The notes beneath the pieces were generated by a model that had not been told where the DNA came from, searched no databases, and saw nothing but the letters and a program-made list of their open reading frames with translations. Below, piece by piece: positions 1 through 11,742 of a stretch of DNA of 64,000 nucleotides. How positions within the stretch are numbered: the first letter of the stretch is position 1; every line of letters begins with the position of its first letter. The translations under genes and the position numbers were made by a program. The DNA comes from Euphorbia lathyris (lineage: Eukaryota; Streptophyta; Magnoliopsida; Malpighiales; Euphorbiaceae): assembly GCF_963576675.1 (NCBI RefSeq), contig NC_088910.1:88356104-88420103 (forward strand), given 5' to 3'.

Positions 1-342
1 TGTTATGGTAGGAATAAAATGGAGTAATTAATGATTAATTAGTAAAAAAATGATTAATGATCAATTAGTAAAAAAAGATTAATGATCAATAATGACATCC
101 TTTTATTTATTCTTTCAATGTAGCAATTAATGATAATTATTTTTCTTATCTAGTGCCTCGGGACACTCATTAGCGGGCTCGTTTTTAAAATTAATTTAAT
201 TTGAATTAAATCGGAGGATTTGGGGAGGGGGCACGGTGGATCGCAGGCGGGCAATGGGGATTTGGGCCACCGTTGTGAGTGAAGGAGGCGGTAGGGGGCG
301 AAGCAGGCGGGTGGCGCAGCTGTGGATAGCGCGTTTGTGGGG
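1..342. other. AT-rich flank and presumed 5' leader of the first LINE
   Basis: Positions 1-100 hold about three imperfect repeats of a short unit containing GATTAATGATCAATTAGT and an A run. From about 200 the sequence turns G-rich, as in the 5' leader of the LINE that follows. I see no gene here. I could not find a clear target-site duplication matching the sequence after the LINE poly(A) tail, so the left boundary of the LINE is uncertain. Confidence 0.4.
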
Positions 343-1995
343 ATGGGGTTGGGCGCTGGATTGATCCAGGTGGGCGGAGGTGAATCGGGTAGGGTAGGGA
401 TTGTGCGGGCCGAGGCTAGCGCCTTGGGGATGGTGGACGCTGGTCGGATCCAGGCGGGAGGCGGGGATTCAGGTAGGTTAGGAGATTTTAGAGGTGGTCA
501 GGTTCAGGGGAACGCGGCTTCCTCCGAGACCCGGGTTGGTGTGAATGGGTCTCTTAATCCTATTGGAGATTTGGCGAATAAATTTAATTCTGATCTTGGA
601 ATGGGGAGAATTTCATGGAAAGATATGGTGATGGGTGTTGTCGAGGAGGAGCCTTGTGTGAATGAAGATTTGATGGAGGGTGATTCGGAAGAGGTTTATT
701 CAGAGTCAAACGAAGAGGACGGAGATCAAGATGATCCGCTTTGTCCTGTGATCCGGCTTTCCTCGGTCGATAAGCGTGCTGCTCTTAGGGCTAAATGGAA
801 GCTTTCTTTAATTGTAACAGTGCTTGGTAAAAGAATTAGTTTTAACTATTTCGCTCAGAGGATCCAGGCACAATGGGCAAAAAAAGGGAAAGTCAGTATT
901 ACTGGCTTAGAAAATGACTACTATGTAATTAAATTTACTAGGGCTGAGGACTTTAATGTTGTGATTAATGGGGGTCCGTACATTATTTCTAATCAAGTTC
1001 TGGCCTTAAGGCCATGGGTTCCCAATTTTAATCCACATGATTGCTCGGTGAACAGAATTTTGACATGGGTTAGGTTCCCAGGGCTTCCAATCGAATATTA
1101 TAATGAAAGTTTTCTTAATAAGATAGGCGGGTTTGTTGGCAAGGTCCACCATGTGGATAAAACTACCATTGGGGCTATTAGAGGTAAATTTGCGAGAGTG
1201 TGTATTGATATTGACCTTACTAAACCCCTTTTGTCAAAATTCTGTGTTCATAATAAGGTTTACTTTATTGAGTATGAAGGTTTACATAATATTTGTTTTG
1301 AATGTGGTATGTATGGTCATACATATGAGGGCTGCCCCAAGAGGGAGAAGGTGTTGGAGGAGGTAGTTGAGGTTGTTGATGGAAGAGCTGAAGGGATCCA
1401 AGGAGATGGGGGGAATTTTGGCCCCTGGATGGTTGCTAAGAGGCCGGGTAGACGAAGGACACGTCCATCTGTTGTTCAGAATCGTACCCCTGACATTAAT
1501 ATCGAGACTTCTCTGACTCATTCAATTTCTAATCTTGTTGTTAAAGAGAAGCCTAGCCCAAAACATACTGAAGGTTCTGGGGTTGCTTCGGTCATCACCT
1601 CAGGGTCCAGATTTGGGGCTCTGACTATTGAGGAGGTTCAAGACTCTGTCCAGTCTGACGAGCACATTGAGCAAAGCATGCCAGGCTTAGAATCTGATGA
1701 GCCAACAAATAATGTGGTTGAGACTGTTAATCCTCTTTTTATTTCCAAAGGTGAAGCCCAGAATGGATCCCAAGCTCACGCTTCTTAAGGAAAGGAGAAG
1801 TTAAAAGAGGTTAGTGTCCCTAATTTTTGTGTTGAGCCTAGTATTTGGAAGGCTATGGGTGTCCACAAAATTAGTATGAAAAAGCCTAAGGGTAAGCAGA
1901 AAAATGTCCATAGTTCTATGGATTTGTCGGATAAGAGGGGGCCTGCTGGTACCTCTGCGAGGCTCTCAAGAGCCCCTAATAAGTACCTGGTTTAG
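343..1995 (+). pseudogene. LINE ORF1 (nucleic-acid-binding, CCHC knuckle), one in-frame stop
   Basis: This is the RNA-binding ORF1 of the family A LINE. The first ATG in frame is at 343. An acidic stretch around codons 110-130 is followed by a DUF4283-like region (from about 780, starting around RAALRAKWKLSLIVTVLG) and then a CX2CX4HX4C knuckle at about 1300-1340, seen as CFECGMYGHTYEGC. A TAA at 1786-1788 breaks the frame, but the same frame stays open to a TAG at 1993-1995. The stop is therefore probably a C-to-T change in a longer ORF1. In life the product would bind element RNA with the ORF2 protein. Confidence 0.8.
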
Positions 1996-2911
1996 GGTAT
2001 TGGGTGGGGTCAGTAGTCCTCCTTTCTATAGATTTATTGGTTTGGAATGTTAGAGGAGCGGCTAGCAAGGCTACCCGTATCCATGTTAAAGATTTAATTA
2101 AACAGTTTAATCCTTCTTGTTTTGCTTTAATGGTAACTAAGATTAGTGGAGTTAAAGCAGATGAGGTGGTTAACAAGTTTAGAAACTGGAATTGTGTTAG
2201 ATCGGAGGCTACTGGTCGGGCTGGTGGGATTTGGCTTTTCTGGAAGCCAGATCGAGTCCATTTTGATATTGTTAGTATGGATAAACAGTTTATTCATAGT
2301 AAAGTGATTTTTCCTAGTAATAAACCTTTCTTTATTACCTTTGTTTATGCTGATCCTGTCCTGGCTAATCGGAAACGGCTTTGGGAGGTTCTTTATTCTA
2401 TGAGTGTAAGTATGACTGAGTCTTGGTTTGTGGATGGAGATTTTAATGATATTGCCCTTATGAGTGATCAGAGAGGGGGTGCGAATCACTATGTTAATCG
2501 TTGCCTCAATCATAAGCAAAGTATGGATTTATGTGGGCTTTCTGATCTGGGTGCCGCTGGTCATAAGTTTACTTGGAAGCGTAATAGTACTTTTGTTCAT
2601 TTAGACAAAGTTTATGCTAACGTTTCAACTCAAACTAGGTTTCCTGAAGTGTCTGTGTTAAATCCCCCCTTCCGGCACTCGGATCACTGTCCTATCTTAG
2701 TCAGGCTGGTGAGAGGCCATCGGCCTAGAGGGGATAGACCGTTTAGGTATCAGGTGGCTTGGGAATCTCATCCTGAGTTTAAAAACTTTGTTCAAGAGAA
2801 CTGGAAGCCTCACTCTAATGTCTTACAAGCTGCTGAGTGCTTTAGAAAGAATGTTCTGGGGTGGAATAAGAACGTCTTTGGTCATATTATTAGGAGAAAG
2901 AATAAATTATT

Positions 2912-3057
2912 GAGGAGTTACTTTGGTTTCAAAAATCTAGGAAAGCCTGGATTAAAGATGGTCTTCTCAGAACCCTTCAGAAGGAGTTGGAAGCTGTGCT
3001 TAGACAGGAGGAGTTACTTTGGTTTCAAAAATCTAGGAAAGCCTGGATTAAAGATGG
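2912..3057 (+). repeat. 50-bp direct repeat, offset 96 bp, inside LINE ORF2
   Basis: The segment at 2912-2961 is repeated exactly at 3008-3057, starting with GAGGAGTTACTTTGG. It lies between the endonuclease and RT parts. It shifts the reading frame and is absent from the expected protein order, so it looks like a local duplication after insertion. Confidence 0.85.
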
Positions 3058-4358
3058 AGATCGGAATACCAGGTATTTTCATCTCTCTACTATTATTAGA
3101 AGACAAAACAATAGGATTGATGCTATTAAAGACTCAAATGGAGAGTGAGTTTATGAGGATGAGGATATTCGTAACTTGGCCCTTAATTTCTATAAAGAGT
3201 TATTTAAAGAGGACCTTGTGGATCTGGATAAAGCTCAGACTGTTTCTACTTTTCCCATTTTGGGAGATGATAAAATTATGGAAGCTTTCCATCCTATTAC
3301 CCAAAAAGAGATTGATCAAGCTATATTTAGCATTGGGGCTACTAAAGCTCCTGGAGTTGATGGTCTGCCTGCTGGTTTTTATCATAAGCACTGGGAGGTT
3401 GTTAAGGAAGACATTTATAGTTTTATTAAAGGAGTTTTTAATGGTTTTCAGGATATTAGGCTGGTGAACAGAACTCTTCTAGTTCTGATTCCTAAAGTAG
3501 AGAAGCCGTCTTCTTTCTTACAAATGAGGCCTATTAGTCTTTGTAATGTACTTTATAAAACTATTACTAAAATTGTGGCCAATAGACTCCGTTGTATTCT
3601 TCCTGATATCATTAGCCAGAATAAAGAAAGCTTTGTTCCTGGTAGACAAATGATGGATAATGTGGTCATAGCCCAGGAGATGGTCCACTCCATGAAAATC
3701 AAAAAGGGGAAGAGGGGTATTGTGGCTCTGAAGTTGGATCTGGAAAAAGCTTATGATCGCATAAACTGGATTTTCCTTCTTGATAGTATGAAGAGAGCAG
3801 GGATTCCTGATAACTGGAGGAGTTTAATTGAGGTTTGCATCTCTTCTCCTGTTTTTCAAGTTTGGATCAATGGGGATATGTCGGAGGAATTTTCTCCTTC
3901 CCGGGGTATCTGTCAAGGGGACCCTATGAGCCCTTTCTTATTTGTTATTGCAATGGAAAGACTGACTCACCTTATCCAAGAAGCTATTGGTAATGGGAAA
4001 TTCCACCCGGTGTCCATCAATAAATTATGTCCCTAGGTTACTCACTTGTTCTTTGCAGATGATGTTTTGATCTTTGTGGAAGGAAATGAGGAGCAGATAA
4101 GTGTGATTATGGATATCCTTAACTGTTTCTGCTCTGCCTCTGGTCAAAAGCTTAATATCCAAAAGTCTAGGATGATGTGTTCTAAGAATATGAACCAGAG
4201 AGCCTGCAAAAGGTTGAGTGATTTATCTGGTATTCCTCTGACTAATTCTCTGGGTAAGTATCTAGGGACTCCCCTCCATAGTGATAGAGTTTCTAAAGCT
4301 TCCTTTAAGGATACATTGGATAAAACCAATAAGAAGTGTGACGTTTGGAAAGCTAAGA

Positions 4359-4378
4359 CTCTCTCTCTCTCTCTCTCT
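4359..4378. repeat. (TC)n microsatellite causing an ORF2 frameshift
   Basis: A run of alternating CT at the sequence encoding TLSLAG in this family. The frame before and after differs, so slippage at this run explains the break. Confidence 0.8.
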
Positions 4379-6180
4379 TGCGGGCTGCCTTACTTTGATT
4401 CAGTCTGTCAATTGTGCGGTTCCTAATCATATTATCCAGGCTTGTCGTCTGCCTGAGCCTGTTCTCAAAGATCTTGATAAAATTAATCGTCGTTTCCTGT
4501 GGGGGGAAGCTGAGGAGGGGAGGAAGATTCACCTTGTTCCTTGGAATGAGGTTTGTCAACCTAAGAATATGGGAGGTCTGGGGATTAGGAAAGCCAGAGA
4601 TAATAATAAAGTGTTATTAATGAAACTTCTGTGGAGAATGTGGAAACTTCCGTCAGCTCTTTGGGTTCAATTATTATGCGGTAAATATAGAAAGGATAAG
4701 ATTTTTGGGGGTCCTAAGGAGAGAGTGGTTAATTGTTCTTTTCTTTGGAAAGGCCTTAGTGCTGTGTTTTCAGAATTTTGCTCTGGGATTGGGTGGAATG
4801 TGAGAAATGGTAAATCTATTAACTTCTAGAATGATATCTGGATTGGTAAAAAGCCTTTATTAGAGGTTTGTGAGTCATTACCGCCTTTAGAAATTCAGAA
4901 CTGGAGGATTGCAGATGTGGTGGATTCTGAGGGTGATTGGATTTGGGCGAAGTTTGATTCTTACCTCAGTCTGGAATCGCTCCTGAGAATTAGAGGAGTT
5001 CAGATTAGTAGCAAGGAGGAAGACATGGATAGTTACTGTTGGTCTTTGACAAACAACGAGGCTTTTTCTTGTAAATCGGCTTTTGAGGCTTTCAATCAAG
5101 GGTTGGAAACTTCGCACCCAGAGTTGTGGAAGACGATTTGGGCCTTAAAAGTGCCTTACCGTATTAGGAGCTTCCTGTGGCTAGGTGTTAAAAATAGGTT
5201 GCTTACTAATTCTGATAGGAAAACGAGGCATTTGGTGGAGTCTAAAGCGTGTAGTAGATGCAGAGGGCATGAAGAAACTTTGTGCCATGCTCTCAGAGAC
5301 TGTGCGAAGAGTAAAGAGGTGTGGAAAAAAGTTCTCCCTATAAAGTTGTTGTCTACTTTTTTATCCTACTCTGATCTTGATTGGTTTGTGGATGGGGTTA
5401 GTGGGAAGCTTTTGGCTGATCTAAAGCATGGTGTCCTCTTATTTGTGGTTGTCTGTCATCAGATTTGGAAATGGAGGAATGAGGAGATTTTTGGAGGAGA
5501 TACGGTTGTTATTCCTAATGTTTTTGATTTCTTTTCCAAAAAGATTTGCACATTTGTTGATAGCTTCAAAGAGGATTCCTCAGCTAGGGCTATTCAGAGG
5601 AAAGATGTCCACCTCTTAGGCTGGTGTAGACCTACTGAAGGTGTGGTTAAGTTAAACACTGATGGCTCCTGTCTAAAGGACGGGAGAATTGCCGTGGGAG
5701 GGGTTCTAAGAGATGATGGTGATGGTTGGGTTTCTGGTTTCTCTCAGAATTTGGGTATGAGTTCTTCTTTTTCTGCGGAACTTTGGGGGATTTTTTCTGG
5801 CCTTAGGCTAGCTAAAAATATGGGGGTGAAGAATCTTCTTGTGGAATCTGATAACCTCGAAGCTGTCAGAATGATCTCGGAGAATAATGCTATTTGCTTG
5901 AATAGCCAAAATTTAATAAAAGGGATTAGAAGGATTTGTTCTTCCTTTGATTCTTTTAGCTTCGGTCATATTTATAGGGAGCAAAATCGGGTGGCGGACC
6001 GCCTTACGGCTGAAGGTCATACCAGGATGTTGGGTCTCTCAACCTTTTCTTCTCCTCCGGTTTTCCTTTCGTCTCTGATCTTGGATGACATGGTGCGAGT
6101 CAGCTTTCCCAGGCTGATCCCGGGTTAGGCGGCTTTGTTTGTTTGTTTTTCTTTCATTTCCTACCAAAAAAAAAAAAAAA

Positions 6181-6324
6181 TATATATATTAATTTCAAAT
6201 ATACATAATATAAAAAAATTCATAACATGATATAAAATTACTTAAAAGTAAATATGTCAATTTATTTATTTATCTAAATTATATAAAAAATTATATCCTG
6301 TGCATCGCACGGATTTTCCACTAG
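6181..6324 (+). mobile_element. 3' end of a Helitron (rest not identified)
   Basis: The sequence ends with a GC-rich imperfect palindrome, CTGTGCATCGCACGG, a few bases, then CTAG at 6321-6324 followed by T. A short hairpin followed by CTRR and a T is the classic Helitron 3' terminus. A related terminus occurs at 58050-58081. The LINE poly(A) tail abuts the left side, so the LINE may have inserted inside this Helitron. No 5' TC terminus was found upstream within the window. Confidence 0.55.
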
Positions 6325-6773
6325 TTCTTAAAAATTACTAAGAAATTTTTAAATCCAACACTAAGATGTTTTTATATATTTTTATTTGTAAAAATTAAAA
6401 TCAGTCATTCAAAGTAGTTTATCTTCTAGTTATGATTTTTTTTTTTGTTTCATAAACTAGAAATTAAATTAAGACCTAATTTAAGAGATTAGAGATCCTT
6501 ACAACTCAATCCAACCTTAAATTGGTTTTAATTAGTAAAACACTAAACATCAATTTTTTTATCCTTAAATTTAAATTTTTTATTATCTTAAACCTTATAT
6601 TTAATAAATCTACAAGTGCCTTACTAATCATATTTACATTTTTAATTATAAAAATTGAGGAAACAAGTAAAACGGTACGTTTTATGGTTGAGGAATGACG
6701 AATGGAGCAATGGCATAAATCCCTATCCAACAAATGTATGAATAGTTTGTTTCACCTGAGTTATCGTCCTCCA
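6325..6773. other. AT-rich gene-free upstream region of the methylthiotransferase gene
   Basis: About 450 bp of AT-rich DNA with no ORF or repeat that I recognise. It should hold the promoter of the next gene. An upstream in-frame ATG at 6735 lies in the likely leader. Confidence 0.4.
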
Positions 6774-9346
6774 ATGGCGTCGTCAGTCCCCTCATCTCTC
6801 TCAGCAATTCTGAAAAAGCCTCACCGCTTCCATAAAATCCCAACTCAATACTTCTTCTTTCGTACCAGATTTCTCTCCTCCAAGAACCCCCAGGTTTTCA
6901 ATTCCTACTCCTGCTCCCAGCGGCTCTCTCTTGCAAGGAAGACTAGTTCTTGCAGTCTTTCTAGAGGTTTCTCTCGCTCTCTCCATTCTTCTTCTGATAA
7001 GAAAGATGGTCCTGGTCTTCAGCACTTCGTTGCTCAGGCTGCTCTCTCTGCACAATCCGGGTGAGTACTCACTATTTTATATGGATTGTGTTGATTCTAG
7101 TTGGGGAATTTAACAACCTTAAATTGATTTTCACTCGTCATTACTAATAGAAATTTTAATTCTAGTTTTAGTTTTCGTTACTGTTAATTAAGATGTCCAT
7201 ATTATTGTTAGCTTCACTTTGTTTATACTCTTTCTTTGCTGTTTCATTGTGTTTGGGAGTTATTTAATTTCTTTAGTGTGTTTAAAGTGGCATACTAGAC
7301 TCAGCTCATGTTTCAAATAGATTGTATAAACGGTTTGTCATCAAACCACATATTAGCCTACTTCTAAAGAAATCCAATGTAAATTGACAAACGCAAATTT
7401 GAAATTATTCAATAATTGAAGCAAGTTTTGCTTGTCATATATGATGCAACCTGATTTTTCTCGGGGTGAATCTTCCCTATTTGATCTTTCTCCTCTATTA
7501 GTAATCTTATGTCAATGGAGCATAATTTATTTTGTTTTTAGAATTCGTACATTAATTGTTTCAGTTTTCTTTTCTGTTCAGTCTTGTATCTGCTTTAGAA
7601 GTTCCACCAGATACTGAAATTCCATCGATAGGCCGTGTTTACCATGAGACTTATGGATGTCAGATGAATATCAATGATATGGAGATTGTCTTATCCATTA
7701 TGAAGAATGCTGGATATAATGAAGTTGTGAGTGATCCTGAAAGTGCTGAGATCATATTCATTAATACTTGTGCTATAAGGGACAATGCAGAGCAAAGAGT
7801 GTGGCAGAGACTTAATTACTTTTGGTTTTTGAAGAGACATTGGAAGAGCAATGTTGCTACTGGAAGATCACAATCCATTCGGCCCCCAAAGGTTGTTGTA
7901 CTGGGATGTATGGCTGAGAGGCTAAAGGAGAAGATACTTGATGCAGATAAGATGGTTGATGTGGTCTGTGGACCTGATGCCTACAGAGATTTGCCTCGAT
8001 TACTTGAAGAGGTAGAATACGGCCAAAAGGGGATCAATACTCTTCTTTCACTTGAAGAGACATATGCTGATATTAGTCCAGTTCGGATTTCCAAAAATTC
8101 AATTAGTGCTTTTGTCTCGGTGATGAGGGGTTGCAATAACATGTGCTCATTTTGCATTGTTCCTTTTACTAGAGGCAGAGAGCGGTCACGTGCTGTGGAT
8201 TCAATAGTGAAGGAGGTAGCAGACCTATGGAAGGAAGGTGTCAAAGAAGTAACTCTTCTTGGTCAGAATGTTAACAGTTATAATGATTCATCTGGGCTTG
8301 GGGTTGAAGAGGTTCAGTCCGGATCTGATTGGAAATTAAGTGAAGGCTTTTCTAGCATGTGCAAGGTGAAAAAGATGGGATTGCGTTTTTCTGATCTCCT
8401 GTATCGGCTTTCCTCTGAATTTCCTGAGATGCGGTTCAGATACACTTCTCCACACCCTAAAGACTTTCCAGATGACTTACTATATGTTATGAGAGATAGA
8501 TACAATATCTGCAAATCTATCCATTTACCTGCCCAAAGTGGGAGTAGCACAGTCCTCGAGAGAATGCGCCGAGGATACACCAGAGAGGCTTACTTAGATC
8601 TTGTGCAAAAGATAAGAACAATCATGCCAGACATCGGTATAAGCAGTGACTTTATTTGCGGTATGAGGACTTACTTATTGAACTATCTTATTTTCTAATG
8701 ACTATGCTGGCTTGCCAAACTCTGTTCGTATTTAGATTATGCAATTCAATTTCACACTACATGCAGTTTATAGTATAAAATGCTCTTAAGGATCTGAGTT
8801 TAGATATGACGCTTTACAATTATGTTCTTTTCTACAGGTTTCTGCGGAGAGACAGAGGAGGACCACGAAAAAACACTTAGTCTTGTGAAAGCAGTTGGTT
8901 ATGATATGGCATACATGTTTGCATATAGCATGAGAGAGAAAACCCATGCTAACAGGAACTATAGTGATGATGTTCCTGATAATGTGAAACAAAGGAGGCT
9001 TTCGGAACTGATTGAGGCTTTCAGGGGGAGTACTGGTCAGTGTTTTGACTCTCAAATTGGATCGGTCCAACTTGTGTTAGTCGAAGGGCCGAACAAAAGA
9101 GCTCCTGATACAGAACTCATTGGGAAGACAGATAGGGGGCATAGAGTTTCATTTGCCAAAGTGTCAGTACCAATTAAAAGTGAGGATGGAAGCGAAGAAC
9201 GGAAGCCTGTGATCGGTGACTACGTGGAAGTTGAGATATTGAAATCTACTCGAGCATCACTTTCCGGACAGGCTCTTGGTATTACTAAATTGAGCTTATT
9301 CTACATCAATGTGAATGAAGAAGCTGTTGCCTGCGCAAATGCTTGA
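6774..9346 (+). CDS. CDK5RAP1/MiaB-type tRNA methylthiotransferase, organelle-targeted
   Basis: Three exons: 6774-7060, 7582-8660 and 8838-9346, all with GT-AG introns and matching phases, giving 624 residues. The family is a radical-SAM enzyme that adds a methylthio group to N6-modified adenosine 37 of tRNA, using two 4Fe-4S clusters. The first 95 residues are rich in Ser and Arg with few acids, as in a mitochondrial or plastid transit peptide. The UPF0004 domain has Cys122 (in ETYGCQMN), Cys158 (in FINTCAIRD) and Cys204 (in VLGCMAER). The radical-SAM motif is CNNMCSFC (Cys279, 283, 286). GFCGET marks the next conserved part, and a TRAM domain fills roughly residues 520-615. All key cysteines are present, so the gene looks intact. 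An upstream in-frame ATG at 6735 exists, but 6774 starts a better leader. It could be plastid, mitochondrial or dual targeted. Confidence 0.93.
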
Positions 9347-10388
9347 CCTGCGATGTTCAGTTCTGACTGAGTTCCCAACATAATTTTCAAAAATAGTTAA
9401 ATTGTTGAGAATGGTTCTCTTCTTACTTGATTTCATATGCTATATGATCAATGAGGGATTCCTACAACTCGTAATCTGATTGAACAGAGACTATGTATTC
9501 TGTATGCTGATGAGGGATTCCTACAAATTTGTCCCATCGTTTTTTTTAATGGCGGAATGCAGCAAATCCCCGGCCATGCTGGTTCTTCCCTCCACGTTCT
9601 CAAACAAACCGGTTGATAAAGTGAAGTACCAGAGGATGCAGCAGAGGAGGCAATGAGGGATACTCACTGTTACTGTGCAGATTTGTCCTTAAATGTACGG
9701 AATGATATAAATGTACTACTAACGTTTCCAAGCAATATCAAATTCTATTCATATCTAAATACTTCAATTGCTTTTCGAATCCTCCTAATTATGACAAGTC
9801 CTTGTATATGCTGAAAGAATTTTTCCGAAGTTAAAATTCTTGAAAAACTGTTCGAGATCATTAACGTCGTAAGAAAGATTGGATGATTTAGGCATTTTAT
9901 ATATATATTGAGCATATATTGATGTTGACGTTATTATTAGTTATTCTACATCTAGAAATGTTCATAAACAATGTTTTGTATGAGCATATGGGTACTTAAA
10001 GTGAAATAAAATGTTTATTTTATATGAAATTGAATGTTTTTATTAGATTCTTTGTTAAGTGTAATAAAAATGTGTCATTTTTAAGTAATTTTTCTTCTAC
10101 GTAATTGATTTTTCTACTTTAATTTTTATTTGTACTTATTTATTAGGGCTCTTATTTGCTACTTGGTCCATAAGCTTCCAAAATTTCAGAAACGAGTCTG
10201 CATGTCATCTCTAACAATTCTTCCCATTCCCATTTCTTTTTTATTTTTTTATCATTAAAATTATTATGTATTGTTATATTAACAATCAGTGGGAGTTTTT
10301 TTATCATTAAAATTATTATGTATTGTTATATTTAACAATCAGTAGGAGGAGTGTGACTCAATAATGAGGAAGGAAGTGGGACTCCTTG
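9347..10388. other. Gene-free spacer with a short tandem duplication
   Basis: The first part is the likely 3' UTR and flank of the methylthiotransferase gene, in which GATGAGGGATTCCTACAA and a near copy occur about 60 bp apart. A 35-codon ATG-started frame at 9549-9656 is too short to support. At 10251-10350 a unit of about 52 bp (starting ATCATTAAAATTATTATG and containing AACAATCAGT) is repeated in tandem. Confidence 0.5.
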
Positions 10389-10429
10389 GTGCCCTTTGGT
10401 TTTCATTGAATAAAGTAAGAATAAAATTA

Positions 10430-10727
10430 GGGGGCGTTTGGTTTGGGGTCTTTAGGAATGGGAATGAGAATGAGAGGGTTTCATTCCCTTTGTTCTTGTT
10501 TGTTTACAAAAAAAACTCATTCCCTTTACCCACTTTAGGTTAATCCATTACCCCACTTTAGGTTAAACCATTATCCCATGCCCTCTAGGGAATTGGATTC
10601 CCTTTACCTCATTCACTTTCCTAAACATATCCAAACACATAGGGGAATTAATGGTTATTCCTTTCCTTTCCTTTAGTTTTCATTTCTTGATTCCTTTTCC
10701 CTTACCCTTTGTGAACCAAACGCTCCC
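10430..10727. mobile_element. PIF/Harbinger (Tourist-like) MITE, 298 bp
   Basis: The termini are GGGGGCGTTTGGTT on the left and, as reverse complement, GGGAGCGTTTGGTT on the right. The element is flanked by TTA at 10427-10429 and 10728-10730. A TTA duplication and this kind of terminal sequence fit Tourist-like MITEs. The interior is rich in TTCCCTTT and has no coding capacity. Confidence 0.8.
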
Positions 10728-11742
10728 TTAGTTATTCAAGATTCCAATTCCAAATGGTTTATTATTTTTTCATAAAATAGCTATTTCACGGAATTTGTAT
10801 TCCACAATTTGTGGAATAGAAATTCCTTAATTTAACATAGAAATAGCTATTCTATAACTAATATTTTCTTTGATTAAAAAATTACTCATTTTATATCTAT
10901 GGATCATCGGTTTCATATTTCACGTGAAAAATGCTAAAACATAAAAAAACACAAAAAAGTGAAAATGGTAAAAATGTAAAATAAAAACTTGAAAATTTGT
11001 AAAAAAGGGGAAATCGATAGAAACGGAAAAACATAAAAAAAGGTAAAAAGTAAAAAAGAAATGTGAAAAACTACATCGTTTTTTCTTTTCTTTCTCATTT
11101 TCATCATGTTCCTATAAACATATAAATCAACTTTTTTTACATCATCTTCTCATCTGCTCCTTCCTCCACCGCCGGCCGTTTTTCCGTCCGCCTCTCATCC
11201 GGGAACTGGCGGTTGGCAGAAGATAAGCACCGTCTCACCTCACGCTACCATTCTCTCGTTTGTTCCTTCCCTCACCACCGACCACTTCTCCGTCCGTCGT
11301 TCATTCAAGCTGATGCCGCCGTGCGTGCGTCTTCTCCTCCACGTCGTCCGATGCTGCTGCCGTCTCTCTTCCGCACCGTCGTAGTAGTCTGCTGCTGTGC
11401 CGTCGCAGTGCTGGTTTGGATTTAGGAGTCGTGAGTTTCATCAACATTTCTCTTTCTCTGTGTTTTATGTTGGTTTCTTTGGTTGGACAAATGAGGGTAT
11501 AAAGTGTGTAGGAAAGCTTGGGTTGTTGGTTGGTTAGTTGGTTGTTTGTCTGTTTGGTTGAACCTTACTTACCGGAAAGTTGATCCCGTTGAATTTGGAG
11601 TTTCGGGGTTCCAAATGAGTATCAGATTGATTGAACCTTCCTCATCAGTGCTATGAATTTTCCTCAAGTTATTTTTCTCTGCTAAACAATGCTTCTTCAA
11701 AAGTTCAAAGTGAGGAATTTTTACGGATGAAAAGTTGGTGCC

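Larger units (their letters stand above)
2004..6128 (+). pseudogene. LINE ORF2 (endonuclease, reverse transcriptase, RNase H), multiply broken
   Basis: ORF2 starts just after ORF1; no clear ATG is visible and the frame opens at about 2004. The APE-type endonuclease starts near WNVRGAASKATRI and has DGDFND and a later SDHCPI motif. The reverse transcriptase covers about 3176-4430, with PISLCNVLYK, LDLEKAYDR and FFADDV (the catalytic box, FADD rather than YADD). A zf-RVT region follows (about 5050-5330), then RNase H from about 5650 with KLNTDGSC, to a TAG at 6126-6128. Breaks: a frameshifting 50-bp repeat at 2912-3057, TGA at 3146, TAG at 4034, a (TC)n frameshift at 4359-4378 and TAG at 4827. 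RNase H of this type after the RT is usual in plant L1 elements. Confidence 0.85.
200..6180 (+). mobile_element. L1-type non-LTR retrotransposon, family A, near full length but dead
   Basis: The order is G-rich leader, ORF1 with a CCHC knuckle, ORF2 with endonuclease, reverse transcriptase, zinc-binding and RNase H parts, a short 3' tail rich in TTTG and TTTC, and a poly(A) run at about 6166-6180. This is the layout of plant L1-type LINEs. Both ORFs carry stops or frameshifts, so it cannot move by itself. The last part of ORF2 and the 3' tail are shared with copies at 22035-22289 and 58169-60364. The downstream flank (6181-6324) is Helitron 3' sequence, so the LINE probably inserted into or beside a Helitron. 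The left end is approximate. Confidence 0.85.

Noticed and set aside
6502..6734. Minus-strand frame upstream of the methylthiotransferase gene
   Set aside because: Lies in AT-rich promoter sequence with Ile/Lys/Asn bias and no recognisable domain.
9549..9656. 35-codon ORF starting MAECSKSPAMLVLPS after the methylthiotransferase gene
   Set aside because: Too short, no similarity I recognise, and it lies in or near the 3' UTR. It could be an exon relic, but nothing supports it.
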